DNA from: Acaryochloris sp. CCMEE 5410
GTDB lineage: Bacteria; Cyanobacteriota; Cyanobacteriia; Thermosynechococcales; Thermosynechococcaceae
Assembly (NCBI RefSeq): GCF_000238775.2
Contig: NZ_AFEJ02000005.1
Location: 248,001 to 312,000 of the forward strand
Reading direction: 5' to 3'
Length of the DNA stretch: 64,000 bases
Shown one piece after another: positions 46,434-55,662 of this stretch; the first letter of the stretch is position 1; each line of letters begins with the position of its first letter. The translations under genes were made by a program, and so were the position numbers. Under the pieces are notes generated by a model. The model saw only the letters and a program-made list of their open reading frames with translations, was not told the DNA's origin and searched no databases.

Positions 46434-47932
46434 ATTTCATCAAAGTTCAGCCTCCTTTCATTACCGCCAGAACAGGCGGTAACCTACTCTGAAGTGTGTG
46501 CCTCAGAGCAGTAACTCGAATTCAGCTAATGTTTCTCAAGCCATTAGGCTGCAATCCGAGTTGGTAGAATGAAGCGCTTCACGACTCCTTGCGTATTGCC
46601 ATCCGTGATGGCCTGCTCACAAGCAGCCATTAAGACCGCTTGAGCCTGTTGCTGTCGGTGATGTTCAATCACTTGGGCAATTGAAATGAATGGATCATCC
46701 CTCTGTTGAGAACAGCGCAGTTGAGCATACAAAAATGCAACGCTAAATGCACCAAAGAGTACCACTTGTGAATCGCTTCATAGTGTTGGACGCGAAACTC
46801 CCCCAATCCCAAACATTGCTTGAGATACCAATAATCTGTTTCAATGGACCAGCGCTTTGAGTAGCGTTTCAGTATTTTGGCCGCAGACAATGAGGTGTCT
46901 GTGCACAGGTAATACTTCGGGTGAGAATCCCGAGGGTGCCGCTTGGAGATGACCACACAGACGTCAAAAGGCACCTCATTTAATCGGCCCGTAATCGAGC
47001 GCGTTAGGTAGGTGTGCTTTGAGCCTGTCACTGTTTTTAACTCAACTGAGTCGTAGTGTTTGTGCTTGAGGTCTTTGTTCCATTGACTCAGACGCTTGCC
47101 ATCAAGAATGCGATTGGATTTGATAGCGCCCAAACAAAACCATCGCTTGCCTTGCCGCCGAACAAACTTGAGTAGTTTGGCGGAGGCATACCAGCTATCG
47201 AATAAAACGTACACCCGCCATTCTTTGGGTAATAGAGGCTGGAGCTGCTGAAGCATCTCCCGGACCAGTTGATACTTGGTTTGGAAGCGCAATCGCTCCT
47301 CCTTGGCACGTCCCCGGTTCAAGTTGCGAACCGTTTTTGCCCGTAAATAGAGCCGATAGGCGAAGGGAACACTGTGGTTGCCAATTTGAACCCGACAACT
47401 CACATGCACCATCCCTTTCTTGTACTTGGGAGTATTGCGACCACTGGCATTGTGGTCATGCTGCCAATCCACCCCTTCCAAGGCATGGGTATCCTTATCT
47501 TTGCTACTGGTCGAGTCATCAATACTCACATACACCACAGGAGAACTTCCTCCTCGCTGCACGCGCTCTATGACATCGGCCAGGTTGATTTCCCCAAGGC
47601 GTTTGTCGAGAGATTGCTCAGACCAGGTACTCACTCGTAAAAAGTCAGCCACTGCACTGGCATCTGGAGCATCAACCCACTGAGCATACAAGTGGCTAAG
47701 GGTTTTGCGGCCATTGCCCACAATCAATCCTTCAACAATACGCAGCACATGCTGCTGTTGAGGTTTAGATAACGGGATGCTCAAGTGTGAGAGGTACTGT
47801 TTTAGAGCCTGGTCTGGATGGATGATGCTTTTTAGAATGACTACACCTTTGGGCAAACACGATGGTTAATGGCCTGAATTTACTACGGTGTGGTCTTTGA
47901 TGGCCAATCAAGCAGTTTTGCCAGACTCCAGT
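46419..47932 (-). mobile_element. IS701-like insertion sequence disrupting ftsH
   Basis: 1514 bases. Perfect 16-bp terminal inverted repeats ACTGGAGTCTGGCAAA at 46419-46434 and, inverted, at 47917-47932. A 4-bp target duplication CTTC at 46415-46418 and 47933-47936. The clean excision frame of ftsH indicates a recent event. Confidence 0.88.
46544..47856 (-). pseudogene. IS701-like DDE transposase with C-terminal frameshift
   Basis: The main frame (47856-46669) encodes 395 residues with catalytic Asp in VSIDDSTSSKD, a second Asp in YVLFDSWYAS and Glu in KRWSIETDYWYLKQCLG. Near 46750 the family-like C-terminus changes frame: after YSLVHLAL the sequence FLYAQLRCSQQRDDPF continues in the -1 frame to 46544. 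The switch is at a run of five T. It could be a mutation or slippage; function is uncertain. Confidence 0.75.
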
Positions 47933-49037
47933 CTTCAGCCAGTTTCACTCCTCTAACATGGACCTTCAAGATTGCCTCCCGACCCATCTTGTCAGGGCGA
48001 TCTACTACTATTTGCCGATCAAATCGACCAGGACGGAGCAGTGCCGGGTCAAGTACCTCTGGACGGTTGGTAGCTGCTAACAGAATAACCCCAACATTTG
48101 GATCAAACCCATCCATCTCTGAAAGTAGTTGATTTAGCGTTTGTTCTCGCTCATCATTTCCTCCAGTGAATCCACCGGGTCCTCCCCGTGCCTTTCCTAG
48201 GGCATCTAATTCATCGATAAACACAATACAAGGAGCTTGTTGCTTTGCTTGTTCAAACAAATCGCGAACTCGGGCTGCGCCAATACCGACAAATAGCTCA
48301 ATAAACTCTGATCCTGAAATACTGAAAAACGGCACCTTTGCTTCTCCGGCAATAGCTTTAGCGAGCAAAGTTTTACCTGTTCCCGGTGGGCCAACTAACA
48401 AAACACCTTTGGGTATTTTGGCTCCCAAGCGAGTGTATTTGTCGGCATGAGCTAGAAAATCTACAATTTCTAGCAATTCCGTTTTTGCCTCTTCAACTCC
48501 AGCAACATCGTCAAATGTTACACCTGTGCTTCCTTCTGAGTAAATACGAGCCTTGCTTTGGCCCACCGTTAGGGCAGCAGGGCCTGCCCCTTGATTTCGA
48601 TTGATCAACCAACTCCAAATGCCAAAGAAAATTAACGGTGGTACAACCCAACCTAAAAGTGTCGGCAACCAGCTTAAGGAGCTTGGAAGTGGAGCAAAGT
48701 ACTGAACATCATGCTCTCGCAAAAACTTGGGTAATTCTAAATCAATCCCAACAGGCACCGTATCGAATACGGGAGCAGTCTTTGTCCCCTCATCAAATCC
48801 ATACTGATCGCTTTTCAAGATATATCGAATGCGATTCGGACGAACCTCCACCCGTTCAACCTGCCCCGCCTCTACTTGATTAAGAAAATCACTGTAGGCA
48901 GTTATTGGAAAACGTGGTCCTCTCAACACAAATAGATTTAGAAATAATAATAGTGTAAACAGAATGAATAAACTGCCTCCAAATCGCTTGGGTTCAATAT
49001 TTTTTCGAGTGCGATTAGGCTCTGTCTCAATAGGCAT
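47883..49037 (-). pseudogene. ftsH: FtsH protease, 5' part (split by an insertion sequence)
   Basis: AGGAG precedes the ATG at 49037. N-terminal membrane helix ([16 protein letters not shown]), a periplasmic/lumenal segment, a second helix, then the AAA+ domain with Walker A GPPGTGKT near 205, pore loop [11 protein letters not shown] and SRH region [19 protein letters not shown]. The real gene ends at 47933; the last codons (about 17, ending in SKTTP) come from the insertion sequence. A product would lack the zinc protease domain and might act as a dominant-negative subunit (inference). Promoter box N lies about 170 bases upstream. Confidence 0.88.
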
Positions 49038-49189
49038 AGTTGCTTCTCCTGAATGGGTTGATTTTGTCTGTTATTCATTCAGAGCTGCATCGTTCAAGCG
49101 CAAAGACATAGCATCTGAAAACTTGAATAACAAACGTTTCAATACCCTCCCTCAGATAAATAACGAATTTGATTCCACTTCATCCTGAA

Positions 49190-49219
49190 ATTAGAGGAAG
49201 AGTTTGAGTAATTTGTGAG
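49190..49219 (-). promoter_or_regulatory. Recurrent promoter box, copy N (upstream of ftsH)
   Basis: Minus strand CTCACAAATTACTCA, 9 bases, then TCTAAT. Very good match. It shares the 49038-49578 gap with copy O, which faces right. No gene lies in that gap. Confidence 0.67.
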
Positions 49220-49371
49220 GCGTACACTGAAGTGGTTCTCAAAGTTTGGATAATTCTGAAGGACAGCTCAAAAATATAAACTTTGTTTTCCACTATCGCT
49301 TGCAGGCTTAATATCTCTTGGTAGTATTCCTACCTTTAAGGTTGGGGCTCACCACTCAATCTTTTTGTGAT

Positions 49372-49401
49372 TTCACAAGATTCTCAAGTTATTTTTCTAG
49401 C
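49372..49401 (+). promoter_or_regulatory. Recurrent promoter box, copy O (upstream of NmrA-like gene)
   Basis: TTCACAAGATTCTCA, 9 bases, then TCTAGC, about 180 bases before the ATG at 49579. Confidence 0.65.
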
Positions 49402-49578
49402 CTTAAGGTAGTTATCGTTCTGAATTGTGCGACTAGAAAAATCAGCGACTCGTTATAGAGCAAAACACTGATATCTCACCATCCAACAGATGAATACGAT
49501 TGGTTAAGTAATTTCCAGAGCTGGATTGATCAGTGAGCGACTTGAGATAAACGGCAAAATTATTGCGGGAGATCAAGT

Positions 49579-50526
49579 ATGAGTAATAAACATCCAAAAG
49601 TTTTGGTAGCAGGAGCCACAGGATATATTGGTGGTGGTGTGCTAGAGGTTTTACATCAACAAGGTTTTTGGGTCCGTGCATTGTGTCGTGATAAAAACCG
49701 CCTTAGGAATGCCAATTGGTGCGATGACATTTTCATGGGCCATGCAACTCAACCAGATACTTTGAAAGGTCTTTGTGAGGATATAGACGTTGTTTTCTCA
49801 TCCATCGGTATTCATTCATTCAACCGTCACCCAACTTTTTGGGATGTGGACTATCAAGCCAACCTGAATATTCTTGAGGCGGCAAAGGCTTCAGGTGTTA
49901 AACATTTCATCTTTGTTTCTGTGTTACGCGCCTCTGAAATGGCACGACTATCGCCCCTGGCCAAAGCAAGGGATCAGGTCGCCCAAGCGATCATGCAATC
50001 AGGGATAGATTACAACATCTTTGCGCCCACTGGATTCTTTAATGATGCACAAGAGTTCTTAGTCGCAGCGAAACGGAAGGGTGTAATTCGTTTGTTCGGA
50101 GATGGTTCTAGTATTTATAATCCCTTGAGTGCGCTCGATTTTGGTGAAGAAGTGGCTAGGGTAATCAAGGAGCCATTGCTGAGAAATACAGTTAGACCAG
50201 TTGGAGGATGTGAGAAATATAGCAATCGACAAATGGCCGAATTAGTCTTTGAAATTCTTGATCAAGAACCTCACATCAAATCTATCCCTACTTGGGTAAT
50301 AGCCTTATGGGCATTAGCTCTTCGTCCTTTTAACTACAATGCTTATGCGTTGGTCAAATTCTTCGAGTTCACTGCTCGTACCCCAGATATGACAGGCGAG
50401 GCGATTGGTCACAGACATGTTGGGGATTTTTTGAGAAATCTTGCCAAAGGCATGTCTTTGGTAGAGGCAGATAGGGCTTTGGGCTTATGGAATGAGTCGC
50501 GATTGCCTGTGGATGCCAAGAGGTAA
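49579..50526 (+). CDS. NmrA-like/atypical SDR NAD(P)-binding protein
   Basis: 315 residues. Rossmann nucleotide motif VAGATGYIGGGVLEVL near 10-25; HFIFVSVLRASEM near 112. The active-site YxxxK is not evident, so it is an atypical SDR, like NmrA, complex I NDUFA9 or divinyl reductase relatives. C-terminal region about 230-300 is specific to this subgroup. Substrate unknown; its downstream neighbour is a Rieske oxygenase, so a pigment or quinone role is possible but unproven. Confidence 0.82.
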   Translation: MSNKHPKVLVAGATGYIGGGVLEVLHQQGFWVRALCRDKNRLRNANWCDDIFMGHATQPDTLKGLCEDIDVVFSSIGIHSFNRHPTFWDVDYQANLNILEAAKASGVKHFIFVSVLRASEMARLSPLAKARDQVAQAIMQSGIDYNIFAPTGFFNDAQEFLVAAKRKGVIRLFGDGSSIYNPLSALDFGEEVARVIKEPLLRNTVRPVGGCEKYSNRQMAELVFEILDQEPHIKSIPTWVIALWALALRPFNYNAYALVKFFEFTARTPDMTGEAIGHRHVGDFLRNLAKGMSLVEADRALGLWNESRLPVDAKR

Positions 50527-50709
50527 GGCCATATCACTGTTAATCGATAAAACGGTTGGCCTAGTGTTCAATAACATCCGATTGGTGTAGAACGACGTTT
50601 CCCAATACCTCCTTGGAAGACCCTCAGTTTAAGGTTGGAATTGGTGAAATCGAGCGTTTATGCAGTTGAATTTATCGAATGTCTTGCTGCTCTTTTTCGG
50701 AGTTTGTTC

Positions 50710-52155
50710 ATGAGTACGATTTCTAATCAGCCTCACAACTCTGCACATGAAGTTGAACTATCCTCAACTGCTGAACAACCCCTTGGGCAATGGCTGTTGC
50801 CAGGTGGAGAAGATCCCTCCCAATTCACATGGCAAGACGCTTGGCATCCCATTGCCTATGTGAAGGATTTAGATCCATATCAATTGTCAACGTTCACGCT
50901 GTTAGAACAAGATTTGGTCATTTGGTGGGATCAATCGGCAGAAACTTGGAGGGTCTTTGCTGATCAATGCCCTCATCGGCTGGCTCCCCTATCTGAAGGT
51001 CGCCTTACTGCAGATGGTTTGCTGGAATGCCCGTATCACGGTTGGGCGTTCTCCGGTTTAGGTCAATGCTGTCGGATTCCTCAGCAGGTTGGTGGCCAAT
51101 CAGTGGAGCAATCCCGACGGGCTTGTGTTCAATCTTTGCCAACAACAGTGAGACAGGGGATGTTGTTTGTTTATCCGGGGCAATCCGAACGCGCAGCTCA
51201 CATCCCCATCCCATTAGTGGCACCGTTAGAAGAAGCACCAAATAAATGGATTGTCTTGGATGGGGTGCGCGATCTACCTTTCGATGTACTCACACTGTTG
51301 GAAAATGTCTTGGATCCGAGTCATTTACCCTTTGCTCATCACCGTTCCGTTGGCGATCGCAGTGTGGCTGGCCCCATGGACCTAGAGATTAACCACTCAG
51401 ATAGACAGGGATTTCAAGGAATTTGGAAAACGGCTGTTGGTCCTAAAAAAGGCCAATTCGGAACTCAATTGACCACCTTCATCGCCCCCAATCTGATATG
51501 GCATGATTTGACCACTCAGGAAAAGAACCGCACTCTCACCGTTGCCTACTGCACACCTATCCGCAAGGGAGAGTGCCGCTTGTTTGCTCGCTTCCCCTTT
51601 CAATTTGCCTCTCCTTGGCCAGCGGGGTTGATACGTTACACCCCCAGTTGGGTCTTTCACTTACTGCAAAATTCTATTTTGGAGGATGACCAAATATTCT
51701 TGTATCTTCAAGAACGTCATCTTGCTCAACAGAGACAGGGGATGCCTATTGCGCAAGCCTTCTATATGCCAACCCAAGCGGATCGGTTTGTCGTGGCATT
51801 ACACCAGTGGCTGCAACGCTACAATGCTGATCCCTTCCCCAATAGGCCGTTGCCCCCAGCGATAGGGCGAGAGCAAGTGATCGAACGTTATCACTCTCAT
51901 ACTGTTCACTGTGCTAGTTGTCGGACTGCGCTGAGCCGAATTAAGAGAGGACGGCAAGGGATGGTTATGGGGGCACTTGTGGCTTGGATAACGGCGCAAG
52001 CCTATCTCCTAGATTGGGGAGGAACCGTCAAGTCAGCCCGAGTTGCCAGCATTAGCTTCATCGTTTGCACCATCATCTGGCTCAGTTTAGGGTGGCTTGA
52101 GCGCAAGTTTTACGAGGGCCGCCCCATCCCACTCCGCAATGTCTCAGAGCAATAG
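50710..52155 (+). CDS. Rieske oxygenase, pheophorbide a oxygenase/Tic55-like
   Basis: 481 residues from ATG at 50710 with CGGAG upstream; the frame is open 25 codons further. Rieske [2Fe-2S] ligands appear as CPHRLAPLSEG and CPYHGWAF near 88-112. The mononuclear iron segment ENVLDPSHLPFAHH is near 203-216. A PAO-type C-terminal domain follows, with CASC near 403-406 and two membrane helices near the end. PAO-family members act on chlorophyll catabolites, and relatives include chlorophyllide a oxygenase and Tic55. The real substrate is not deducible. No promoter box of the shared type. Confidence 0.87.
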   Translation: MSTISNQPHNSAHEVELSSTAEQPLGQWLLPGGEDPSQFTWQDAWHPIAYVKDLDPYQLSTFTLLEQDLVIWWDQSAETWRVFADQCPHRLAPLSEGRLTADGLLECPYHGWAFSGLGQCCRIPQQVGGQSVEQSRRACVQSLPTTVRQGMLFVYPGQSERAAHIPIPLVAPLEEAPNKWIVLDGVRDLPFDVLTLLENVLDPSHLPFAHHRSVGDRSVAGPMDLEINHSDRQGFQGIWKTAVGPKKGQFGTQLTTFIAPNLIWHDLTTQEKNRTLTVAYCTPIRKGECRLFARFPFQFASPWPAGLIRYTPSWVFHLLQNSILEDDQIFLYLQERHLAQQRQGMPIAQAFYMPTQADRFVVALHQWLQRYNADPFPNRPLPPAIGREQVIERYHSHTVHCASCRTALSRIKRGRQGMVMGALVAWITAQAYLLDWGGTVKSARVASISFIVCTIIWLSLGWLERKFYEGRPIPLRNVSEQ

Positions 52156-52276
52156 GGCTTTTCACTAAAAGTCTTTTGGGTGAAATACCGAAGATTCAAC
52201 TGTGCGGTGATCAAAAAACTGATTAGTAGGAATGAGATAGACGCATAACTTTGCTCAACATCAAAGAGGACGTAAT

Positions 52277-52966
52277 ATGTACAATCGATTGCTAGCTTGG
52301 GGAATGGCGAGAGCCAATACCGTTCCCGAAGAAACCATCAAGCTGAAAGAGTGCAAGCAGTTTACAACCATGGCTCAACTAAAACGCTGGCTATTCGCTG
52401 ATCTCCACGGTACTGTTTTAGAACTGGGTCCAGGGGCAGGGATTAATTTGTCCTACTATCCTCCAGACATTAATTGGATTGGAATTGAACTGAATCCATT
52501 TCTGCATCCGTATATTAGGCAAGAGGCTGACCGCCAGGGATTGTCATCGATTAACGTGTTTAAGGGAACTGCTGAGCAATTGCCCGTAGCTGACAATAGT
52601 ATTGATACTGTCGTGAGTACCTATGTTTTGTGTTCAGTCACACAACTTGAGGAATGCCTAGCCGAAATTCAACGTGTTCTGAAACCTGGCGGTCTGTTTG
52701 TCTTTCTAGAACATGTTGCAGCGAAACCGATGACTTTGGAGCGTAGAATCCAAGAAGCTGTTAAACCTTTATGGAAAACACTTTTGCATAATTGTCATCC
52801 AAATCGTGAGACCTGGAAAACTTTAGAAAAGGCTGGTTTTGAATGGGTGCATTATCAGCACTTTCGGCTATCGTTACCCGTGGTTAGCCCCCAAATTGTG
52901 GGAAAGGCCAGAAAATCGTTAGAAACTACTCTCCCAAAGGCATTAGCGCTAACTTCTGGAAATTAA
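52277..52966 (+). CDS. Class I SAM-dependent methyltransferase
   Basis: 229 residues. SAM motif I VLELGPGAGINLSYY near 47-61, acidic motif GIELNP, then DNSIDTVVSTYVLCSV and LKPGGLFVFLEHVAA. The layout resembles the METTL7/UbiE-like group. The N-terminal MYNRLLAWGMARAN may contact a membrane. Acceptor unknown. 121 bases downstream of the Rieske gene, same strand. Confidence 0.85.
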   Translation: MYNRLLAWGMARANTVPEETIKLKECKQFTTMAQLKRWLFADLHGTVLELGPGAGINLSYYPPDINWIGIELNPFLHPYIRQEADRQGLSSINVFKGTAEQLPVADNSIDTVVSTYVLCSVTQLEECLAEIQRVLKPGGLFVFLEHVAAKPMTLERRIQEAVKPLWKTLLHNCHPNRETWKTLEKAGFEWVHYQHFRLSLPVVSPQIVGKARKSLETTLPKALALTSGN

Positions 52967-53134
52967 TTCTTGTAGACTTCGAATCATAATAGCTGTACAG
53001 GATCATCTCAACGAGTTTGATAGTCTAAGATTCAGGTTCGAGTGGCTCAATCAGATAATCCTCAACGTTATGCTAGAGAGGAGCCGAGACCTAGCATTCG
53101 CAACGTCTTCCACTTGAATATAGCGTTTTCAGAT

Positions 53135-54813
53135 GGGTGCGGCTCTTTCCACGTAACGAAATATAACGAATTAGTAGGTGTTTAGTAAACAATCTTGTCT
53201 ATTAACTGCTGAAAGATTGCACATATATATTTTTGAGGAGATAAGTTAGGGAGTAGACTGAATGGCCCTCACCCCTATGAAAATTCCCTCCTTGAGTACT
53301 ATCGAACAGAAGGTGTTGGAGTTGGCCAATGAACAGTACGAAGTATTGGTACAGACCATCTGCTCCGCTGACTATCAAGCGTTAGAACACGGCGAGGTAG
53401 AATCGTTTATCCATCAAGCCGGCACTGAACTTCTACGACGTATATTCCAAGGACATCTAGACCTACGAGCGGTGAATGAAACCCAGCACCACATTGTGAG
53501 AGGTTCAGACGACTATACTCGTCGCCATCATCGTAAAGATACTCAGCGGCAGTTAGAAACGCTGTTTGGAGAAGTGGTAGTGACACGGTCTGGTTATAGC
53601 AATAAGACATCAGGGGTGAGTACCCTATACCCCTCAGATGGAATCCTAAACCTAGCCATGGATAAGTACTCGGATGGCTTAAGACAGCGTGTGGCTCAAG
53701 AAGCCTCCAAGGTATCGTTTACGGAGACTGTGACTACCATTGCAGAAACCACAGGAGCTCAAGTTGGCAAACGACAGTGTGAAGAAATTACGGTCAAAGT
53801 TGCCCAAGACTTTAACGACTTCTATGCCCAACGGACTCAGAAGAGTCCAGAAATAACCACAGACCTCCTCGTGCTGACAACAGATGGCAAAGGAATTGTG
53901 ATGCATCAGGAGGATTACGACCCGCTACAGCCAAAGCAGCAGAGCGGGCTACCCAAAAAGTAAAGTACGCTTAAGTCCAGGAGAGAAACGCCAACGCAAA
54001 CGGATGGCCACTGTTGCCTCTGTATACAGTACCCCCAGGTTTGAGCGACAGCCCGAGCAAATTATTGGAGATACTCTGGAAAAACCAGAGCGTCCTACCA
54101 TTAGTAATAAACGAGTTTGGGCCAGTGTCAGAGAAGATGCTAAGCAGGTGATTAACTCTGCTTTCGAGGAAGCCACTCATCGCGACCCACAGCACCAACG
54201 AGAGTGGGTGGTCTTGGTCGATGGCGAACTCAACCAACTCGAAGCTATCAAAGCTGCCGCTAGAAAGAACAAAGTATCTATCACGATCGTTCTGGATTTC
54301 ATTCATGTACTGGAATACCTTTGGAAAGCGGCCCATTGCTTCTTTACTCCTGGAACTCCAGAAGTGGAGCCTTGGGTCATGGAAAGAGCCTTACGCCTTC
54401 TCGAAGGAAAAGCTAGTAATGTTGCAGCTGGGATTCGACGTAGTGCTACCCTGCAAAATCTATCCAAGGCCGCCCGAGAAAATGTCGATAAATGTGCAGA
54501 CTATTTGCTCAAATATCGAAAGTATCTTCTATATGACCAGTACTTGGACCAAGGCTATCCCATTGCCTCAGGCGTCATTGAGGGAGCCTGTCGGCACTTG
54601 GTCAAGGATCGCATGGATATTACCGGTGCACGATGGCGACTAGACCGAGCTGAAGCTGTTCTTCAGATTCGTGCCCTTAGAAGTAGTGGTGATTTTGCTG
54701 AGTACTGGCCCTTCCATAAACTCAAGGAGTTTACTCGCAATCATACTAGTAAGTTTCTCGACCCAGATATTGTCTTGTCTACTTAAAAGTGTCGCTCTAA
54801 AAGAGCCGCACCC
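53135..54813 (+). mobile_element. ISKra4-like insertion sequence
   Basis: 1679 bases. Terminal inverted repeats GGGTGCGGCTCTTT at 53135-53148 and, inverted, at 54800-54813. Flanked by 9-bp target duplications TTTTCAGAT at 53126-53134 and 54814-54822. The target appears to be the space just upstream of the endonuclease/phosphatase-fold gene, so it may have separated that gene from its promoter. Confidence 0.9.
53262..54786 (+). pseudogene. ISKra4-like transposase with two frameshifts
   Basis: First segment 53262-53963 (233 residues; VLTTDGKGIVMHQED holds a catalytic Asp). After about 53912 the family sequence LRPATAKAAERATQKVKYA lies in another frame, then LSPGEKRQRKRMATVASVY continues in a third frame from about 53966, followed by WVVLVDGELNQLEAIKAAAR and GVIEGACRHLVKDRMD to 54786. 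Two indels about 50 bases apart break the gene. Confidence 0.82.
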
Positions 54814-54854
54814 TTTTCAGATTGGATCAAGGATTAGTTGGATTGTTACCTAAA

Positions 54855-55631
54855 ATGTTTCGTTTAAATACTGCTGAGCAGGTTCTCATAGAGAATCATC
54901 AGTTTTCACGAATGGTTATCGATCAGGCTTCTCTGCGGATCTTGAACTGGAACATTGCTAAGAATAACCATCGTCATGAATGGCTGCAAGATTTTTCTAA
55001 ACTTGTGGAATGGTATCCCCCAGATCTAATCTTCTTGCAGGAATTCCGATTCGATTCCACCCTCAAAAAGCCGTTTTACTGTGATGCGATGAGTTGGCAA
55101 TTCGCCCCAAATATGAGCAACCCATATACTGATCAACATTTTGGAGTTCTGACTGCTTCAAAAGTTAAACATCAGTCTGGGAAGTCATTTTTAACTCATG
55201 CTTGCGAGCCTTTTCTCAACACCCCCAAAGTATCCCTCATTACGGAATATTCCTTAGCTGGCTCAAAACAGACTTTATTGGCCGTGAATATTCATGGGAT
55301 CAATTTTGTCAGTACTCGAAAATTTCAATCACAATTGCAACAACTGGAAGCACAACTGACGATTCATCCAGGACCAATCATTCTATCAGGGGATTTCAAT
55401 ACTTGGAACGAATATCGGATGAAGGTTCTACAGACAATGGTCCGTCGACTCGATTTAAGACAAGTGACATTTTCTTCTGCCCACTACAAAAATTTGAAAC
55501 AATTTTTTGACTATCCTTTGGACCATATTTTCTATCGTGGCTTCACACAATGTCTAGGGAGTGAAATAGTGTTGGGAGAATTATCTTCTTCAGATCACAG
55601 CCCCCTGGTCGTCGAATTGATGCTTCACTAA
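54855..55631 (+). CDS. Endonuclease/exonuclease/phosphatase-fold protein
   Basis: 258 residues from ATG at 54855; an in-frame TTG at 54822 lies inside the target duplication. Fold signatures: LRILNWNIAKNNHRHEW near 28, DLIFLQEFRFD, ILSGDFNTWNEYRM near 181 and SSDHSPLVVELML at the end (His-Asp of the active site). Such metal-dependent phosphodiesterases cut DNA, lipids or phosphoinositides. Adjacent to cardiolipin synthase, suggesting phospholipid work (inference). No signal peptide seen. Confidence 0.82.
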   Translation: MFRLNTAEQVLIENHQFSRMVIDQASLRILNWNIAKNNHRHEWLQDFSKLVEWYPPDLIFLQEFRFDSTLKKPFYCDAMSWQFAPNMSNPYTDQHFGVLTASKVKHQSGKSFLTHACEPFLNTPKVSLITEYSLAGSKQTLLAVNIHGINFVSTRKFQSQLQQLEAQLTIHPGPIILSGDFNTWNEYRMKVLQTMVRRLDLRQVTFSSAHYKNLKQFFDYPLDHIFYRGFTQCLGSEIVLGELSSSDHSPLVVELMLH

Positions 55632-55662
55632 TCGCTATAATTGGCCGATAATTTCCCTACTA

